Shown: positions 18,866 through 27,799, numbered from the stretch's first letter. The stretch: 64,000 nt of DNA from Orbaceae bacterium ESL0727 (GCA_029433345.1 JAQTHY010000002.1:1-64000), one strand, 5' to 3'. The notes: generated by a model not told the origin, from the letters alone. Made by a program: numbers and translations.

Positions 18866-20547
18866 TAAATAAATCCTCCAAAGTCATTACCGCCGCGCAC
18901 TGTGCCAAAACCGGTATCAGTAAATTGTCCAAATGATGAATCATTCACATAACCATATAATTGATGATAAATATCACGTTCACCTGTTGATTGTCCTTCT
19001 ATTTGTGCTGTTTTATTGAGTGTGGCATACCATGCCAAGCAGCCTGCAATTGCTGAATCACCATGTCGTACTAAATCAGGATCTTTTAAATCCTTTCTTT
19101 CCAATTTTGGTACCATTGGAATACCATCAACCTCCCATACTGCACGCAAATCTTGCTCAATATTAAGATCACGAGGAATATCTATAGTGCCATCTTCAAA
19201 AGAGGCAATAAATTTTGGCATCCAAAGTCCATACCATTGTCGATTAAGTGTGATTTCAGCAATAAATGGTCGACCAAATTTATCGGCGGTATATTCAGCT
19301 AAAACCATACCAGGACCGGTTGCATCCATAGCCCCACCCATTAAACGTGGTAATTTACTGATAATAAAAAATAGGATTTGCTGTTGCTGTGCGGACGGTA
19401 CATTATTCAATTCAACTGAAAAAGGTACTTTGCGCATAAGATTTTGTTCAATAGACATGGGAAAAATAACTGAAAAATGTCGATGACGTGCAAAGTCCAT
19501 CCCAAATACATGTTCATTTTGACAATTTAAAGTAGAGAATAAAGGTTCTATCTCTTGTTGAATCCAGTTATCACACCAAGCAATACGATCTAACTCATCT
19601 TTTGCAGCAAAGCCATCACCGCAGATTAAACGCAATACAGGACGCTCTTCTCGCATTGCGCGTTCAATCCAAACCCCTGGAATACTGACACCTTGCCCGT
19701 CACGTGGAATAGCATCAAGTTCTTCACGCATAGCAGCTTTATTTGGACCGTAGGAATTACGAATAGTCATATACCATTTTTTCTTATTTTCAATGGTTGG
19801 CTCTTCGCTTTTCATAAAACAAACACGTTCATATAAACCGTTTTCAACTGCGTCATCAAATGTGACAAGATAAGTTTTTGCAGTATCGCCGTATAATCCA
19901 TTTTCAATATCGATAATAAATTGATTAAATGGATTCGATTTACCATTATGAGATGAAATAACAATGATGCGGCCGCCCCAAATTAGTAATGCCGTCGCTG
20001 CATCTAAAACACCTTGAACATCTTGGTGAAAAGCCGCTTCATCGATAATCACTAAACCTTGTAAACCACGAATGTTTGCAGGACGAGATGATAAAGCAGT
20101 AACTTGAAAACCAGACGAATAGCGGACACGATATGCTGTGATATTATTGGTATTACCTTTTTCGTCCTGATCTTCAAATAGAAACTCTTCGATATTTGAA
20201 ACCAATGACGATTGTTGTTCTGCAATAACTTTTGAAAATTTAGCGCAATAACCAATAAATTCAAGCCCTTTTTCTTTTGTATCACCAATATAAAATACAT
20301 TCATGCCACCAGCCGATTTACGAGCTGCCGCAGTTAATACACCCTCAAAACCAAATGAAAAAGTGATTCCTGTACGGCGCCCTTTCGGAATAGCTAGAAT
20401 AGCGGCTTTGATTTTTAAACACTCAATTTGGTGTTTCATTAACACACCGTCAGCGAGGGGATTAAAATTATCAGGGATATCGCGTGCCCGTGGTGGTAGT
20501 TCATCCCACTCAATTTCCCGAATTGTTGATGCCAATTTCTTCATCAT
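18865..20547 (-). CDS. Terminase large subunit (Mu gp28)
   Basis: 560 residues. ATPase part: a P-loop variant PKGRRTG at 54-60 and Walker B GLVIIDEAAF near 165. Nuclease part: VFGMDFARHRH near 345 and later acidic residues. Pumps and cuts DNA during headful packaging of host-flanked phage DNA. Overlaps the small terminase gene by 4 bp. Intact. Confidence 0.92.
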   Translation of the reverse strand: MMKKLASTIREIEWDELPPRARDIPDNFNPLADGVLMKHQIECLKIKAAILAIPKGRRTGITFSFGFEGVLTAAARKSAGGMNVFYIGDTKEKGLEFIGYCAKFSKVIAEQQSSLVSNIEEFLFEDQDEKGNTNNITAYRVRYSSGFQVTALSSRPANIRGLQGLVIIDEAAFHQDVQGVLDAATALLIWGGRIIVISSHNGKSNPFNQFIIDIENGLYGDTAKTYLVTFDDAVENGLYERVCFMKSEEPTIENKKKWYMTIRNSYGPNKAAMREELDAIPRDGQGVSIPGVWIERAMREERPVLRLICGDGFAAKDELDRIAWCDNWIQQEIEPLFSTLNCQNEHVFGMDFARHRHFSVIFPMSIEQNLMRKVPFSVELNNVPSAQQQQILFFIISKLPRLMGGAMDATGPGMVLAEYTADKFGRPFIAEITLNRQWYGLWMPKFIASFEDGTIDIPRDLNIEQDLRAVWEVDGIPMVPKLERKDLKDPDLVRHGDSAIAGCLAWYATLNKTAQIEGQSTGERDIYHQLYGYVNDSSFGQFTDTGFGTVRGGNDFGGFI

Positions 20548-21092
20548 TTAATCCCTAATACTCTTTCTTTCCAGAACAGTATTGATTCTTCATTAAGTCC
20601 TTGTGCTTTAGCGACGCTATTTAGGTTAGATTCTTGTTCACGCAATAGTTTTTCCCGGGCAGCTTTCTCAATTTCCTGCCGCTCTTTAAAACTTAATTGC
20701 CGGGCTTGCATAGCTTCTTTTGCTGCTTTGGCCAAGAAGCTGATTTCTTTGATAGTGATATTGTCAGCTTCGTGGGCTTTGAAAGCGGCACGGGTTGCCA
20801 GCGTCGTTACAGCTTGAGCAAGTAATGCTCCCGATTTATCATCAACACTGTCACCGAGTTCATCAACCAAGATTCGTGACGCGGTTTCAATTTCACGTAA
20901 ACTGGCCGTCATCTCGTTAAAGCCTTTTTGATATCGATGTAAGCTGCTACGGCTTGGTGTTTCTTCGCTAGGAAACTTTGCTTGTAATTCGGCAATCATC
21001 TCATCAAGCGTTAATTGGTCAGAACGTAATAATTTTTCAATATAGGTTCTGACTTCCGGCTCTAATTTGTTAATCGTTGATTTGCGTCCCAT
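20544..21092 (-). CDS. Terminase small subunit, DUF3486 (Mu gp27)
   Basis: 182 residues. Begins GRKSTINKLEPEVRTYIE; helix-turn-helix near residues 25-60 (DEMIAELQAKFP..SRSSLHRYQ), followed by a long helical tail. DUF3486 proteins act as small terminase in Mu-like phages. Strongly conserved N-terminus supports the call. Confidence 0.88.
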   Translation of the reverse strand: MGRKSTINKLEPEVRTYIEKLLRSDQLTLDEMIAELQAKFPSEETPSRSSLHRYQKGFNEMTASLREIETASRILVDELGDSVDDKSGALLAQAVTTLATRAAFKAHEADNITIKEISFLAKAAKEAMQARQLSFKERQEIEKAAREKLLREQESNLNSVAKAQGLNEESILFWKERVLGIK

Positions 21093-21093
21093 A

Positions 21094-21390
21094 TTAACCT
21101 CCTGCGGTAGGACGTTTTACACCCGGTACAATCGCTTTACCGGTTGCTACATCGGCTCCCCGTTCTGTTAAACGAGCAACGAACACCAAACCGAGAATTT
21201 CAATAGTTATCAGTCCTTGTTCAGCCAACCAATGCATATGCGTTTTTACCTGATCACGACTTAATGCGTGTCCATATTGCTCAAGTACACTATAGATAAT
21301 GCTTGAGTTGCTGCTGTAAGATGGCATTTCATTTAAAATACGCAGAATCACCAAACGTTGATCCTCTTTTAAAAACTCAGCGTAGCTCAT
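21094..21390 (-). CDS. Winged-helix protein, VpaChn25_0724 family (Mu gp26-like)
   Basis: 98 residues. Begins SYAEFLKEDQRLVILRIL; has a winged-helix pattern with DQVKTHMHWLAEQGLI and a C-terminal VPGVKRP. This small protein always precedes small terminase in Mu-like phages. Role unknown; the fold suggests DNA contact. Confidence 0.8.
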   Translation of the reverse strand: MSYAEFLKEDQRLVILRILNEMPSYSSNSSIIYSVLEQYGHALSRDQVKTHMHWLAEQGLITIEILGLVFVARLTERGADVATGKAIVPGVKRPTAGG

Positions 21391-21396
21391 GATCCC

Positions 21397-21699
21397 TCAC
21401 TTATTTTTTAGTAAAAATTGGTTAATATTATCAAGTTGCCTTGACAGTCCAGAAATGCGCTCAGATACGCCGCCAAGTACCGCTTCGTTGCGACTCAATT
21501 TCTCAATTAATTGAGTAATTTGATGTTGGGTCGGTAGATATTTCACGGTTTCTTCAAGTTGTGTAACTCGTAATCGTAGATCTAATAATTCTTTTTGGCT
21601 TGCCGATTGTCGACCTATTAACCACGTATAAATACCCAGCACAGTGATCATTGCCCACTGCAAAAATTGCCAGTCAAAAGTCAGCTCTGTAAAATTCAT
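21397..21699 (-). CDS. DUF2730 membrane-anchored coiled-coil protein (Mu gp25-like)
   Basis: 100 residues. One membrane helix near the start (FLQWAMITVLGIYTWLIG), then a coiled coil. DUF2730 members sit between the TraR-like protein and gp26 in Mu-like phages. Function unknown. It overlaps the preceding gene by 4 bp. Confidence 0.8.
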   Translation of the reverse strand: MNFTELTFDWQFLQWAMITVLGIYTWLIGRQSASQKELLDLRLRVTQLEETVKYLPTQHQITQLIEKLSRNEAVLGGVSERISGLSRQLDNINQFLLKNK

Positions 21700-21896
21700 T
21701 TTCTATTCCTTTTTTCTTCGATTTTTGCGCAGTCAATACATAGATCCGTTACAATTACTTTACGCCTTGATTCCGGAATAGGTTCATTACAAAGTCGACA
21801 ATGTAGACTTGATATACCTATTTTTGTTTGATGCTTTGCAAGCGCACGTTCTCTACTTTCTGTTTCATACCAAGCCGCTAAATCAGCGCTGTCCAT
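21696..21896 (-). CDS. TraR/DksA-type zinc finger protein
   Basis: 66 residues. Four cysteines in a C-X2-C and C-X2-C array (CRLC..CIDC) with a preceding helix. TraR proteins bind RNA polymerase in the secondary channel and mimic DksA plus ppGpp. In the late operon it may tune host transcription; that is inference. Overlaps Rz1 by 14 bp. Confidence 0.85.
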   Translation of the reverse strand: MDSADLAAWYETESRERALAKHQTKIGISSLHCRLCNEPIPESRRKVIVTDLCIDCAKIEEKRNRK

Positions 21897-22194
21897 TGTT
21901 TACCTCATTGATATAACGTAATACTTCAATAAATTTTCCAGAACACTGCCCGTACTGGTCATATAGAAGCTTCAAAGTTTCAGCTAAGCTATCTGCTGTA
22001 TTATTTTTTCGATTTACTGGCAGATCGCACGGTACCGACAGTGTCGCTGGCAATACCATCTGTTGTTGCACTAACTGCACGGGCACGGGCGGCGTCGATG
22101 AACTGCAAGACACTATTATCAAACACGCAATCACGGCGACTATCAGATGTTTTATTAAGTGCCTCTTGTAACGCTTGGGTTGACTGTTCATCAT
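21883..22194 (-). CDS. Outer-membrane spanin lipoprotein (Rz1-like)
   Basis: 103 residues from ATG 22194 with AAAGGAAA upstream, in a different frame within Rz. N-terminal helix ends in a lipobox-like IIVSC-SSS, followed by a Pro-rich stretch (TPPVPVQLV), typical of o-spanins. Works with Rz to fuse inner and outer membrane at lysis. The nested layout supports the pair. Confidence 0.75.
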   Translation of the reverse strand: MMNSQPKRYKRHLIKHLIVAVIACLIIVSCSSSTPPVPVQLVQQQMVLPATLSVPCDLPVNRKNNTADSLAETLKLLYDQYGQCSGKFIEVLRYINEVNNGQR

Positions 22195-22456
22195 AAAGTT
22201 TCCTTTCGACAAGTTGCTGCGATAACGCTCGACTGGCGTCATTTGCGGCTTGCGTTAATTGTTTTGTTCCATCGATAAATTGATTAAGTGCATCCGCCGA
22301 TTGCTGTACTTGCATTGCCATATATTCTTGTTTTGTAGTTTGTTTGCCGTCATTAACCCCTAGTCGGTACGAACAAATTAACATCAAACCAAGTAGAAAA
22401 TATTGCTTATTAGTGATGACAAAGCGTTTCACAAATTGCCACAGTGTACTAATCAT
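22001..22456 (-). CDS. Inner-membrane spanin (Rz-like)
   Basis: 151 residues. One membrane helix (QYFLLGLMLICSYRLGV, about 19-35) followed by a periplasmic coiled-coil rich in Gln and Ala. The i-spanin layout, the nested Rz1 and the preceding endolysin gene identify it. Overlaps the transglycosylase by 8 bp. Confidence 0.75.
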   Translation of the reverse strand: MISTLWQFVKRFVITNKQYFLLGLMLICSYRLGVNDGKQTTKQEYMAMQVQQSADALNQFIDGTKQLTQAANDASRALSQQLVERKLYDEQSTQALQEALNKTSDSRRDCVFDNSVLQFIDAARARAVSATTDGIASDTVGTVRSASKSKK

Positions 22457-23072
22457 CGTTACACACTCCTAAACCCCAATTTTCGGCAATATACATTGGC
22501 TGGTGATAGTAGATAATGAGGATCGGATAATCGCGATTTTCTTTAAAATTAACCGGTTTGCGCCCACCATTAATGTTTTCAACCACTCCCCAATAGTGGG
22601 TCATATCTTCTTGTTCCCGCATGGCACGATTACGATCACGGTTAACCCATCCCAGGCCACCGTTATAAGCAGATAGTGTAAACGCCCAGCGGTCACAATC
22701 GGTAGCGGTATTAGTAATGCGTTGATAAAGCCAATCGTCATATTGCACTAATGCTCGCAGTGCCCAGGAAGGATTGTATGGTTGATTAGAACCTAGCGTT
22801 TTCGGATACGTGCCAGAAATCCATTCAGCAGTGGCGGGCATAAATTGCGCTAGACCTTTAGCCCCAACGGGAGATTTAGCATCTGTTTTCCAACGTGATT
22901 CCTGGTGAATTTGTGCCGCAAATAATGGAACAGGTGCATTAATGCCGATTATCGCCTTAGCATTGCGGGTCAGTTCTCGTTGATATTGTTTAGCTTCGCG
23001 GGGAACCGCTGCCAGCGCTGGTGAAAACTGGCAGCTAACGAGCCATAACACAACAGGTATTATGCTCTTCAT
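22449..23072 (-). CDS. Lytic transglycosylase endolysin (SLT family)
   Basis: 207 residues. Signal peptide at 1-21 (VVLWLVSCQFSPALA). SLT core: FAAQIHQESRWKTDAKSPVGA with the catalytic Glu of QES, AKGLAQFMPATAEW and WAFTLSAYNGGLGW. Cuts the glycan strands of peptidoglycan to release phage. As in BcepMu the lysis enzyme is a transglycosylase, next to holin and spanins. Confidence 0.88.
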   Translation of the reverse strand: MKSIIPVVLWLVSCQFSPALAAVPREAKQYQRELTRNAKAIIGINAPVPLFAAQIHQESRWKTDAKSPVGAKGLAQFMPATAEWISGTYPKTLGSNQPYNPSWALRALVQYDDWLYQRITNTATDCDRWAFTLSAYNGGLGWVNRDRNRAMREQEDMTHYWGVVENINGGRKPVNFKENRDYPILIIYYHQPMYIAENWGLGVCNDD

Positions 23073-23074
23073 AG

Positions 23075-23476
23075 TTAAAGCCCAAAGGTAACGCCAAGGA
23101 TGACAGCAAAAATAATAATGGCACGGCGGATTAGTACTACTGAAAAAATCGTCTTATACGACTCTAATACTGGATATTCAGCGCAAAGAATGGTTGGAAT
23201 TTCATTTTCGCCATCCTTTTCAGCTTCATTGATATAGAAATGTTTACCATATATTTTCCAATCTTGATAAAGGTAGCCTCCGGGTGACGCATAAGGAAAA
23301 AGTGCGCGGTCGAGGTGATAACCAACAACCGCCGAAAGCAATACCAGGGAAAATTTATAAATAACAACGGGAAGTTGTTGCGGTGACAACACAAGAATAA
23401 CGGTAAACAATACTAATGCAGCTAAATACCATTTAAGCAGACGAATTTTGACTAAATATTTGATGGGACGAATCAT
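23075..23476 (-). CDS. Putative holin
   Basis: 133 residues from ATG 23476 (AGG six to seven bases before; the ATG four codons earlier has no site). Three hydrophobic stretches: two near the start (WYLAALVLFTVILVLSP; VVIYKFSLVLLSAVVGY) and one at the C-terminus (AIIIFAVILGVTFGL). The family is a putative holin of BcepMu-like phages, placed just before the endolysin. Role by position. Confidence 0.6.
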   Translation of the reverse strand: MIRPIKYLVKIRLLKWYLAALVLFTVILVLSPQQLPVVIYKFSLVLLSAVVGYHLDRALFPYASPGGYLYQDWKIYGKHFYINEAEKDGENEIPTILCAEYPVLESYKTIFSVVLIRRAIIIFAVILGVTFGL

Positions 23477-23554
23477 AAAAAACCTCATAGTTAATGGAAC
23501 GTATGAGGTTAGTATGATCTTAATGACTAGGAATGTAATTTGAACAAGGGCAGA

Positions 23555-24016
23555 TTAGTTATTCTCGTTTTCTTCATTAACTTTATCAAAAATATCATTA
23601 TTCAACTTTTGGATTTCTAAAAAATTCACAATAAAATAACAGACAGCATAAAACATGAATAAACAAAATAAGATCGGGAAATTAAATATACAAATTACAT
23701 ACTTGGATTGAAAAATAGTGATATCATTAAACGAAATATATTGATCAAGTACATAACAAATAGTTGTTATCAAAAAATAACAAATGAATGAATTTCTGAC
23801 TGTATTAATATTTGCTCTTATAGTTTTTATGTAATTTCGATTTTTAACGCCATTAAGATTAAATGTTGTAATAAGTCCTAAACCTATAGAAAACATGATT
23901 CCTGAAACAGTAAATATTGTTGATATAAAAAAGTTATCCGGTCGCACATCACTCAATGATGATAACGCAACAGTCATAAAAATAATTATAATAAAACTAA
24001 GTAGTTTTTTTCTCAT
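23555..24016 (-). CDS. RexB-like four-segment membrane protein
   Basis: 153 residues, AT-rich, with four membrane helices at about 5-21, 29-50, 75-95 and 107-133, then a charged tail. Length and layout fit lambda RexB (144 residues, four segments, polar linker after the second, LxxxxN-like tail). It follows a soluble RexA-like gene, in the same order as lambda rexA-rexB, downstream of the repressor on the same strand. RexB is an ion channel that depolarises the cell when RexA is activated by an infecting phage. No sequence search was possible; recognition rests on layout. Confidence 0.45.
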   Translation of the reverse strand: MRKKLLSFIIIIFMTVALSSLSDVRPDNFFISTIFTVSGIMFSIGLGLITTFNLNGVKNRNYIKTIRANINTVRNSFICYFLITTICYVLDQYISFNDITIFQSKYVICIFNFPILFCLFMFYAVCYFIVNFLEIQKLNNDIFDKVNEENENN

Positions 24017-25000
24017 CTAGCTTTAATTCAATCAAGAATTTACTCATCTCTTGTAATAATGCTGGCTCCGATATCTTACCAGTTTTTGTAACATCAATGT
24101 CAACAATTTTCGTTTTTAACAAATCTTTTCCTTTTATTATCGATTTTCCATTAGTTGGTCTAAAAGAAATATTATCGAGATCAGCAACTGGTTTTAAATA
24201 AGCCCCTAATATCTTTTTATATTCATCTTCTGACATTTTTTAGGTTTTTTAAATTTAATTAATAATTCAGCTGAAATAAGTTGACCTAACTCCGTCTCTT
24301 GTAATGTCTTATTATCTCGTAAAAGATCTTTAATAATGTTAATTACATATTTATTTAATCGTATAGATTTTTCATGCGTTGTTGATAAATTAGTATTAGA
24401 TTTATCATTACTTACAGATGTTGAAGTTGGAGTATTAATTGGATCCTTAACTACAATACCTTTTAAGTCACTTAATTTTGTATCAGTGGGTGGAATAATG
24501 ATTGGTGTAAATTCTAATAATTCATTTTTGATAAACCAGCCAATGTATGTTTGTAAATTAGTAATTGTTCTATTACCTGGTAAGTTAGTTACTAAATATT
24601 CATTGTTTAATGAAAAATAATAGTGATCTCTACATATTGCTGGTGTAATTTCTAATTTATTCTCTTCTAAATTTTCCAGATCATCTATTGAAAATATCTT
24701 TCTTTTGAGTAGTTCATCAGTAATATGTTGAGCATCTTCACCTGGTGCAATACGTAACATAGTTGCGAAAATAGATTTAGAAATATTTAAATCCTCATAA
24801 TATGAGATTAAATCTTTTTCTTTATTAGGATCTTCAACATTTAGTAACATACAGCGTTCTTCTGTTGTTTCTGATTTTTGTAATCTATCTAATAAATTAT
24901 CATAAACTTCACTTGTGGCTGTTGTTAAATTAGGATTTTTGATGAAAAATGCCCGCAATGTTACTTTTTTAGGTTTAATATCTTTAGTATCAGTCATCAT
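23997..25000 (-). pseudogene. RexA-like soluble sensor protein, split at an A6 run
   Basis: Two frames: 25000-24206 (264 residues) and 24236-23997 (79 residues). The overlap has no ribosome site for the second. One more A in the A6 run before ATG 24236 joins KFKKPKK to MSEDEYKKILG, giving about 334 residues. Hand comparison with lambda RexA (279 residues) shows a similar order: a VEDPNKEK/ IDDLENLEEN region, a beta segment DHYYFSLNNEYLVTN, a TNLQTYIGWFI helix, and a C-terminal LLIKFKK..DNISFRP region resembling the KPKFKRD..DISLRA stretch of RexA. The residue identity is low. Function as infection sensor is inference, supported by the following RexB-like gene. Confidence 0.4.
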
Positions 25001-25022
25001 TTATTCCTTACATTAAGTATTT

Positions 25023-25349
25023 CTATTCCACAACCTCATCACACTTCTTCATTCTCGCAAGTTCTTTCAACTGCACAAGCCTAGCATTAGCACTTTTAAT
25101 AGCCGCTTTCTTTTCCATCACATTACCGACACCAAAATCGCCGAGAAATGATAATACCGAACGTCCATCAAATTGACTTTCTTTCTCAACGTGATCTAAA
25201 TAACCTTGTACTTTGGCTTCTTCAAGGGCAATTTCATGGCAGGATAAGTTGTCTTTTTCATACTGTGTTAACTCTCCTTGCCGTCCATAGTTTTTAGTTG
25301 CACAACCACTTAATATGATGATCGCGCTAAATAAAAAGAGTTTCTTCAT
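25023..25349 (-). CDS. Prophage lipoprotein, unknown function
   Basis: 108 residues. Signal peptide with lipobox LSGC at about 13-16 (FLFSAIIILSGC). The rest is helical and charged, with one further Cys near residue 36 (NLSCHE) and one near the end. Not recognised. Prophage lipoproteins near immunity genes often change the cell surface and block superinfection; here that is a guess. Confidence 0.55.
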   Translation of the reverse strand: MKKLFLFSAIIILSGCATKNYGRQGELTQYEKDNLSCHEIALEEAKVQGYLDHVEKESQFDGRSVLSFLGDFGVGNVMEKKAAIKSANARLVQLKELARMKKCDEVVE

Positions 25350-25362
25350 TGTTGTTTCCTAT

Positions 25363-25701
25363 TTAATTTTTCACATCAATTCCACTAGTATCAACATTTT
25401 GTAATTGTTGGATACGTTTAAATTTACCTTGTGTATCAAAGATAAGAGTAGCTGATTTAATTTCTGTCTTCATTGTGAGACCATTAGTCGTAACATAACG
25501 CCAAATAATCCATGTCTCATTAGTATTTTTTATCACTTGTGTTGGTTTAGCATTGAGTAAATTAGTTGCCTCTTGAACTGTTGTCACATCAATTCGTAGT
25601 TGACTAAGTCCTTTTTCATTGAAATTATTACCGCTACTAGCAACGCAACCGACCAAAATTAATGTAAAAATTAAACCAAATAACAACTTAATAACTTTCA
25701 T
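25363..25701 (-). CDS. Prophage lipoprotein, BamE/SmpA-like
   Basis: 112 residues. Lipobox LVGC near residue 19. Core LRIDVTTVQEATNLLNAKPT and ETWIIWRYV resembles the small two-helix-plus-sheet BamE/OmlA fold. Lies between repressor and the second lipoprotein, same strand. Possibly surface or envelope modifying; function unknown. Confidence 0.5.
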   Translation of the reverse strand: MKVIKLLFGLIFTLILVGCVASSGNNFNEKGLSQLRIDVTTVQEATNLLNAKPTQVIKNTNETWIIWRYVTTNGLTMKTEIKSATLIFDTQGKFKRIQQLQNVDTSGIDVKN

Positions 25702-25828
25702 ACGGGTTCCTTATTTATATCTAAAAAATAACATTAATTTAAAAAAAGATTTACTGTTATACATCATTATTATTCTTATTTTTACGCCATGTATAAAAGT
25801 CAATAATAATCTCTGCTTTAGTGGTTCA

Positions 25829-26188
25829 CTATCCCGCTTGTTTATTCGGTTCTGGTTGCGCAATGACTTTGCCGAGTTCAAGAAGAGCCTTTTGCTGGCT
25901 GGGCGTCATTTCATCGAATACGTCAATTAACTCTTGTTCTTCGTGAGATATTTTTGCATTACTATTATTGATAGTTCTATTTTTTTGACCAACAACAACA
26001 TAGAGCACATCTAATCCAAGTTCTTCCCATGCTGCAAGCGAAGCAGCATCAGGAGACCTCGTACCATTCTCGTAACCAAATAATGTTTTCCTAGTTATCC
26101 CTGCATGTTCAGCAAAATTTGTTTGATTATAACCAAGTTTTTCACGTTGCTCACGTAATCTTAGTCCGATGGGTATATTTTTACTCAT
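25829..26188 (-). CDS. Phage repressor, XRE-type HTH
   Basis: 119 residues from ATG 26188 (AAGG about 5 bases upstream; an earlier GTG at 26194 would cover it). HTH at residues 8-60: LREQREKLGYNQTNFAEHAG and GITRKTLFGYENGTRSP. C-terminal helices (EEQELIDVFDEMTPSQQKALLELGKV) likely dimerise. No S24 peptidase domain, so not RecA-cleaved in the lambda way. Divergent from the early operon and facing the palindrome at 26202-26221, its likely operator. Expected to hold lysogeny. Confidence 0.85.
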   Translation of the reverse strand: MSKNIPIGLRLREQREKLGYNQTNFAEHAGITRKTLFGYENGTRSPDAASLAAWEELGLDVLYVVVGQKNRTINNSNAKISHEEQELIDVFDEMTPSQQKALLELGKVIAQPEPNKQAG

Positions 26189-26195
26189 AAACACC

Positions 26196-26229
26196 TTGAC
26201 AATGGGTAATTAATTACCCATACTATAAC
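26196..26229 (+). promoter_or_regulatory. Early promoter with palindromic operator in the spacer
   Basis: TTGACA (26196-26201) is a perfect -35. A -10 lies at 26219-26224 (CATACT, 17-bp spacer) or 26221-26226 (TACTAT). The spacer is filled by a perfect 20-bp palindrome at 26202-26221 (ATGGGTAATT and its mirror). Binding there would shut the early operon and affect the repressor, whose start lies 14 bp to the left. Confidence 0.75.
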
Positions 26230-26270
26230 ACATAAATTACATATTAATTCGTAATAACAGGAGCAAAAAA

Positions 26271-26465
26271 ATGACTACAAAAGTTCTTACTCCAGCGCAA
26301 GTTAAACAGCAGTTCCATCAAAAGGGGCTTACTTTTAAACAATGGGCTCATGATAATGGCTATCACCCGGTTGACGTCTACCGTGTTACTAATGGTTTTA
26401 CTAAAGCAAGTCGTGGCAAGATGCACGAAATTGCTGTAAAACTTGGCTTAAAACAAACTGTTTAA
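26271..26465 (+). CDS. Small DNA-binding protein (Ner/Cro-like)
   Basis: 64 residues. LTPAQVKQQFHQKGLTFKQW and YHPVDVYRVTNGFTKASRGK form a short helix-turn-helix module seen in BcepMu-like phages as first early gene. Probably a Cro- or Ner-type switch regulator that turns down early transcription. Site before start: CAGGAG. Confidence 0.75.
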   Translation: MTTKVLTPAQVKQQFHQKGLTFKQWAHDNGYHPVDVYRVTNGFTKASRGKMHEIAVKLGLKQTV

Positions 26466-26510
26466 TTGCGCTTATTGTAACAGCTTTTCATATATAGAAA
26501 AGGTTAAAAA

Positions 26511-26819
26511 ATGATGAATAATCCCCAAATTTCCACATCAGCCAGTCGAGCACTAAAGGTACTTAAAGCCCTTAAGGGTTATACACTAACTGGGCTATCA
26601 AATGGTGATATTGCAAAAATGACTAATGATTCTGCGGTGAATGTTACCCGTGCATTACAAGTGTTAATTGAAGAAGGATTAGTGATTAAACTTGATAACG
26701 GACTCTTTGCGCATAGCGTACAAATGTTACAAATTGCCCAAGCACATGCAATTCATATCGCAAAAATGCAAGACCAAATAACAGAAATTAATCAACGTAT
26801 CACAGCTGGTACAAGATAA
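26511..26819 (+). CDS. Winged-helix early regulator
   Basis: 102 residues. Residues 8-70 show a winged helix (SRALKVLKALKG..LSNGDIAKMTND..VNVTRALQVLIEEGLV), as in IclR-type N-termini, then a short helical tail. Follows the Ner-like gene. Likely regulates early or transposition genes; targets not visible. Confidence 0.6.
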   Translation: MMNNPQISTSASRALKVLKALKGYTLTGLSNGDIAKMTNDSAVNVTRALQVLIEEGLVIKLDNGLFAHSVQMLQIAQAHAIHIAKMQDQITEINQRITAGTR

Positions 26820-26830
26820 GGATAATAAAA

Positions 26831-27799
26831 ATGACTAGACAAGCAAATACCGGAAAAGAAGCAATTGAGCTACCTGCTATTAATGAGCAAGGGATCACGG
26901 ATGTAATGAATACGATGACAACTATTCAAAGTGAATATAGTGATGATCGTGATTTAGCCAATCAATTATTAGGTCAAGCTCAAATGGCAAGATCAATAGC
27001 AAAATTTGCCGATGTCGTCAGTTTGACTAAATTGTCTCATGTAAAAGAATCTAAGTTATATAAGGCATTAGCAGGCAAAACTTTTATCCGACATGATGGT
27101 ACAGAGTGCCGACTCGTCGGCACTTGGGAAGAATATTGTAAATTACTAGGCAGTTCAAAATCATCAGTTGATGAAGATCTTATTAATTTAAAAAACTTTG
27201 GTGAACAAGCCCTTGAAGAAATGTCTCGTATAGGTATCGGCTACCGCGAATTACGTCAATATCGAAAGCTACCAGAAGACCAAAAAACAGCACTTATTGA
27301 AGTAGCTAAAGCTGGTGATAAAGAGGCTTTAGTCGAGCTTGCCGAAGAGTTTATTGCCAAAAGCACAAAAGAAAAGGAAGAACTGGAAAAGGAAAATAAG
27401 GAATTAAAAGCGGATTATGATGCATTAAGTAAACATTCATCGGATATTGCAAAAGAAAAATCCGAACTTAATTTAAAACTTAACAAATATGTCTTAAAAG
27501 CAATACCGCTAGATGAACGGTTAGATCCCTTTAAAAAGCAGATAGCTGAAACCCAGTCACGTATCGATGAACTGTTAGAAAAACAACGCCAATATGTCGC
27601 AATGATGGATACTTTACAAAAAGAAACAATGGCAAATGACCCAAATTATGATCCTGAACAACCGTATGAACTGCCACCATCACTATTAGTCACAATTATT
27701 ACATTACATGAATCATTAAAATTGACTGTATCACAAAGTAAAAATACTTATCAATCATTGTGGATGAACTTTAGTGATGAAATTGATCCAAACGCTTAA
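26831..27799 (+). CDS. Early phage protein with coiled coil
   Basis: 322 residues. N-terminal half is globular (KFADVVSLTKLSHVKESKL; TWEEYCKLLGSSKSSVDEDL). Residues about 180-260 are a charged coiled coil (KEKEELEKENKELKADY). Same position as a conserved gene just before the transposase in BcepMu-like phages. Function unknown; may help the transposition complex. Confidence 0.55.
   Translation: MTRQANTGKEAIELPAINEQGITDVMNTMTTIQSEYSDDRDLANQLLGQAQMARSIAKFADVVSLTKLSHVKESKLYKALAGKTFIRHDGTECRLVGTWEEYCKLLGSSKSSVDEDLINLKNFGEQALEEMSRIGIGYRELRQYRKLPEDQKTALIEVAKAGDKEALVELAEEFIAKSTKEKEELEKENKELKADYDALSKHSSDIAKEKSELNLKLNKYVLKAIPLDERLDPFKKQIAETQSRIDELLEKQRQYVAMMDTLQKETMANDPNYDPEQPYELPPSLLVTIITLHESLKLTVSQSKNTYQSLWMNFSDEIDPNA

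Noticed and set aside
24336-24620. 94-codon frame on + strand
   Set aside because: Lies inside the RexA-like gene and reads as AT-rich antisense.
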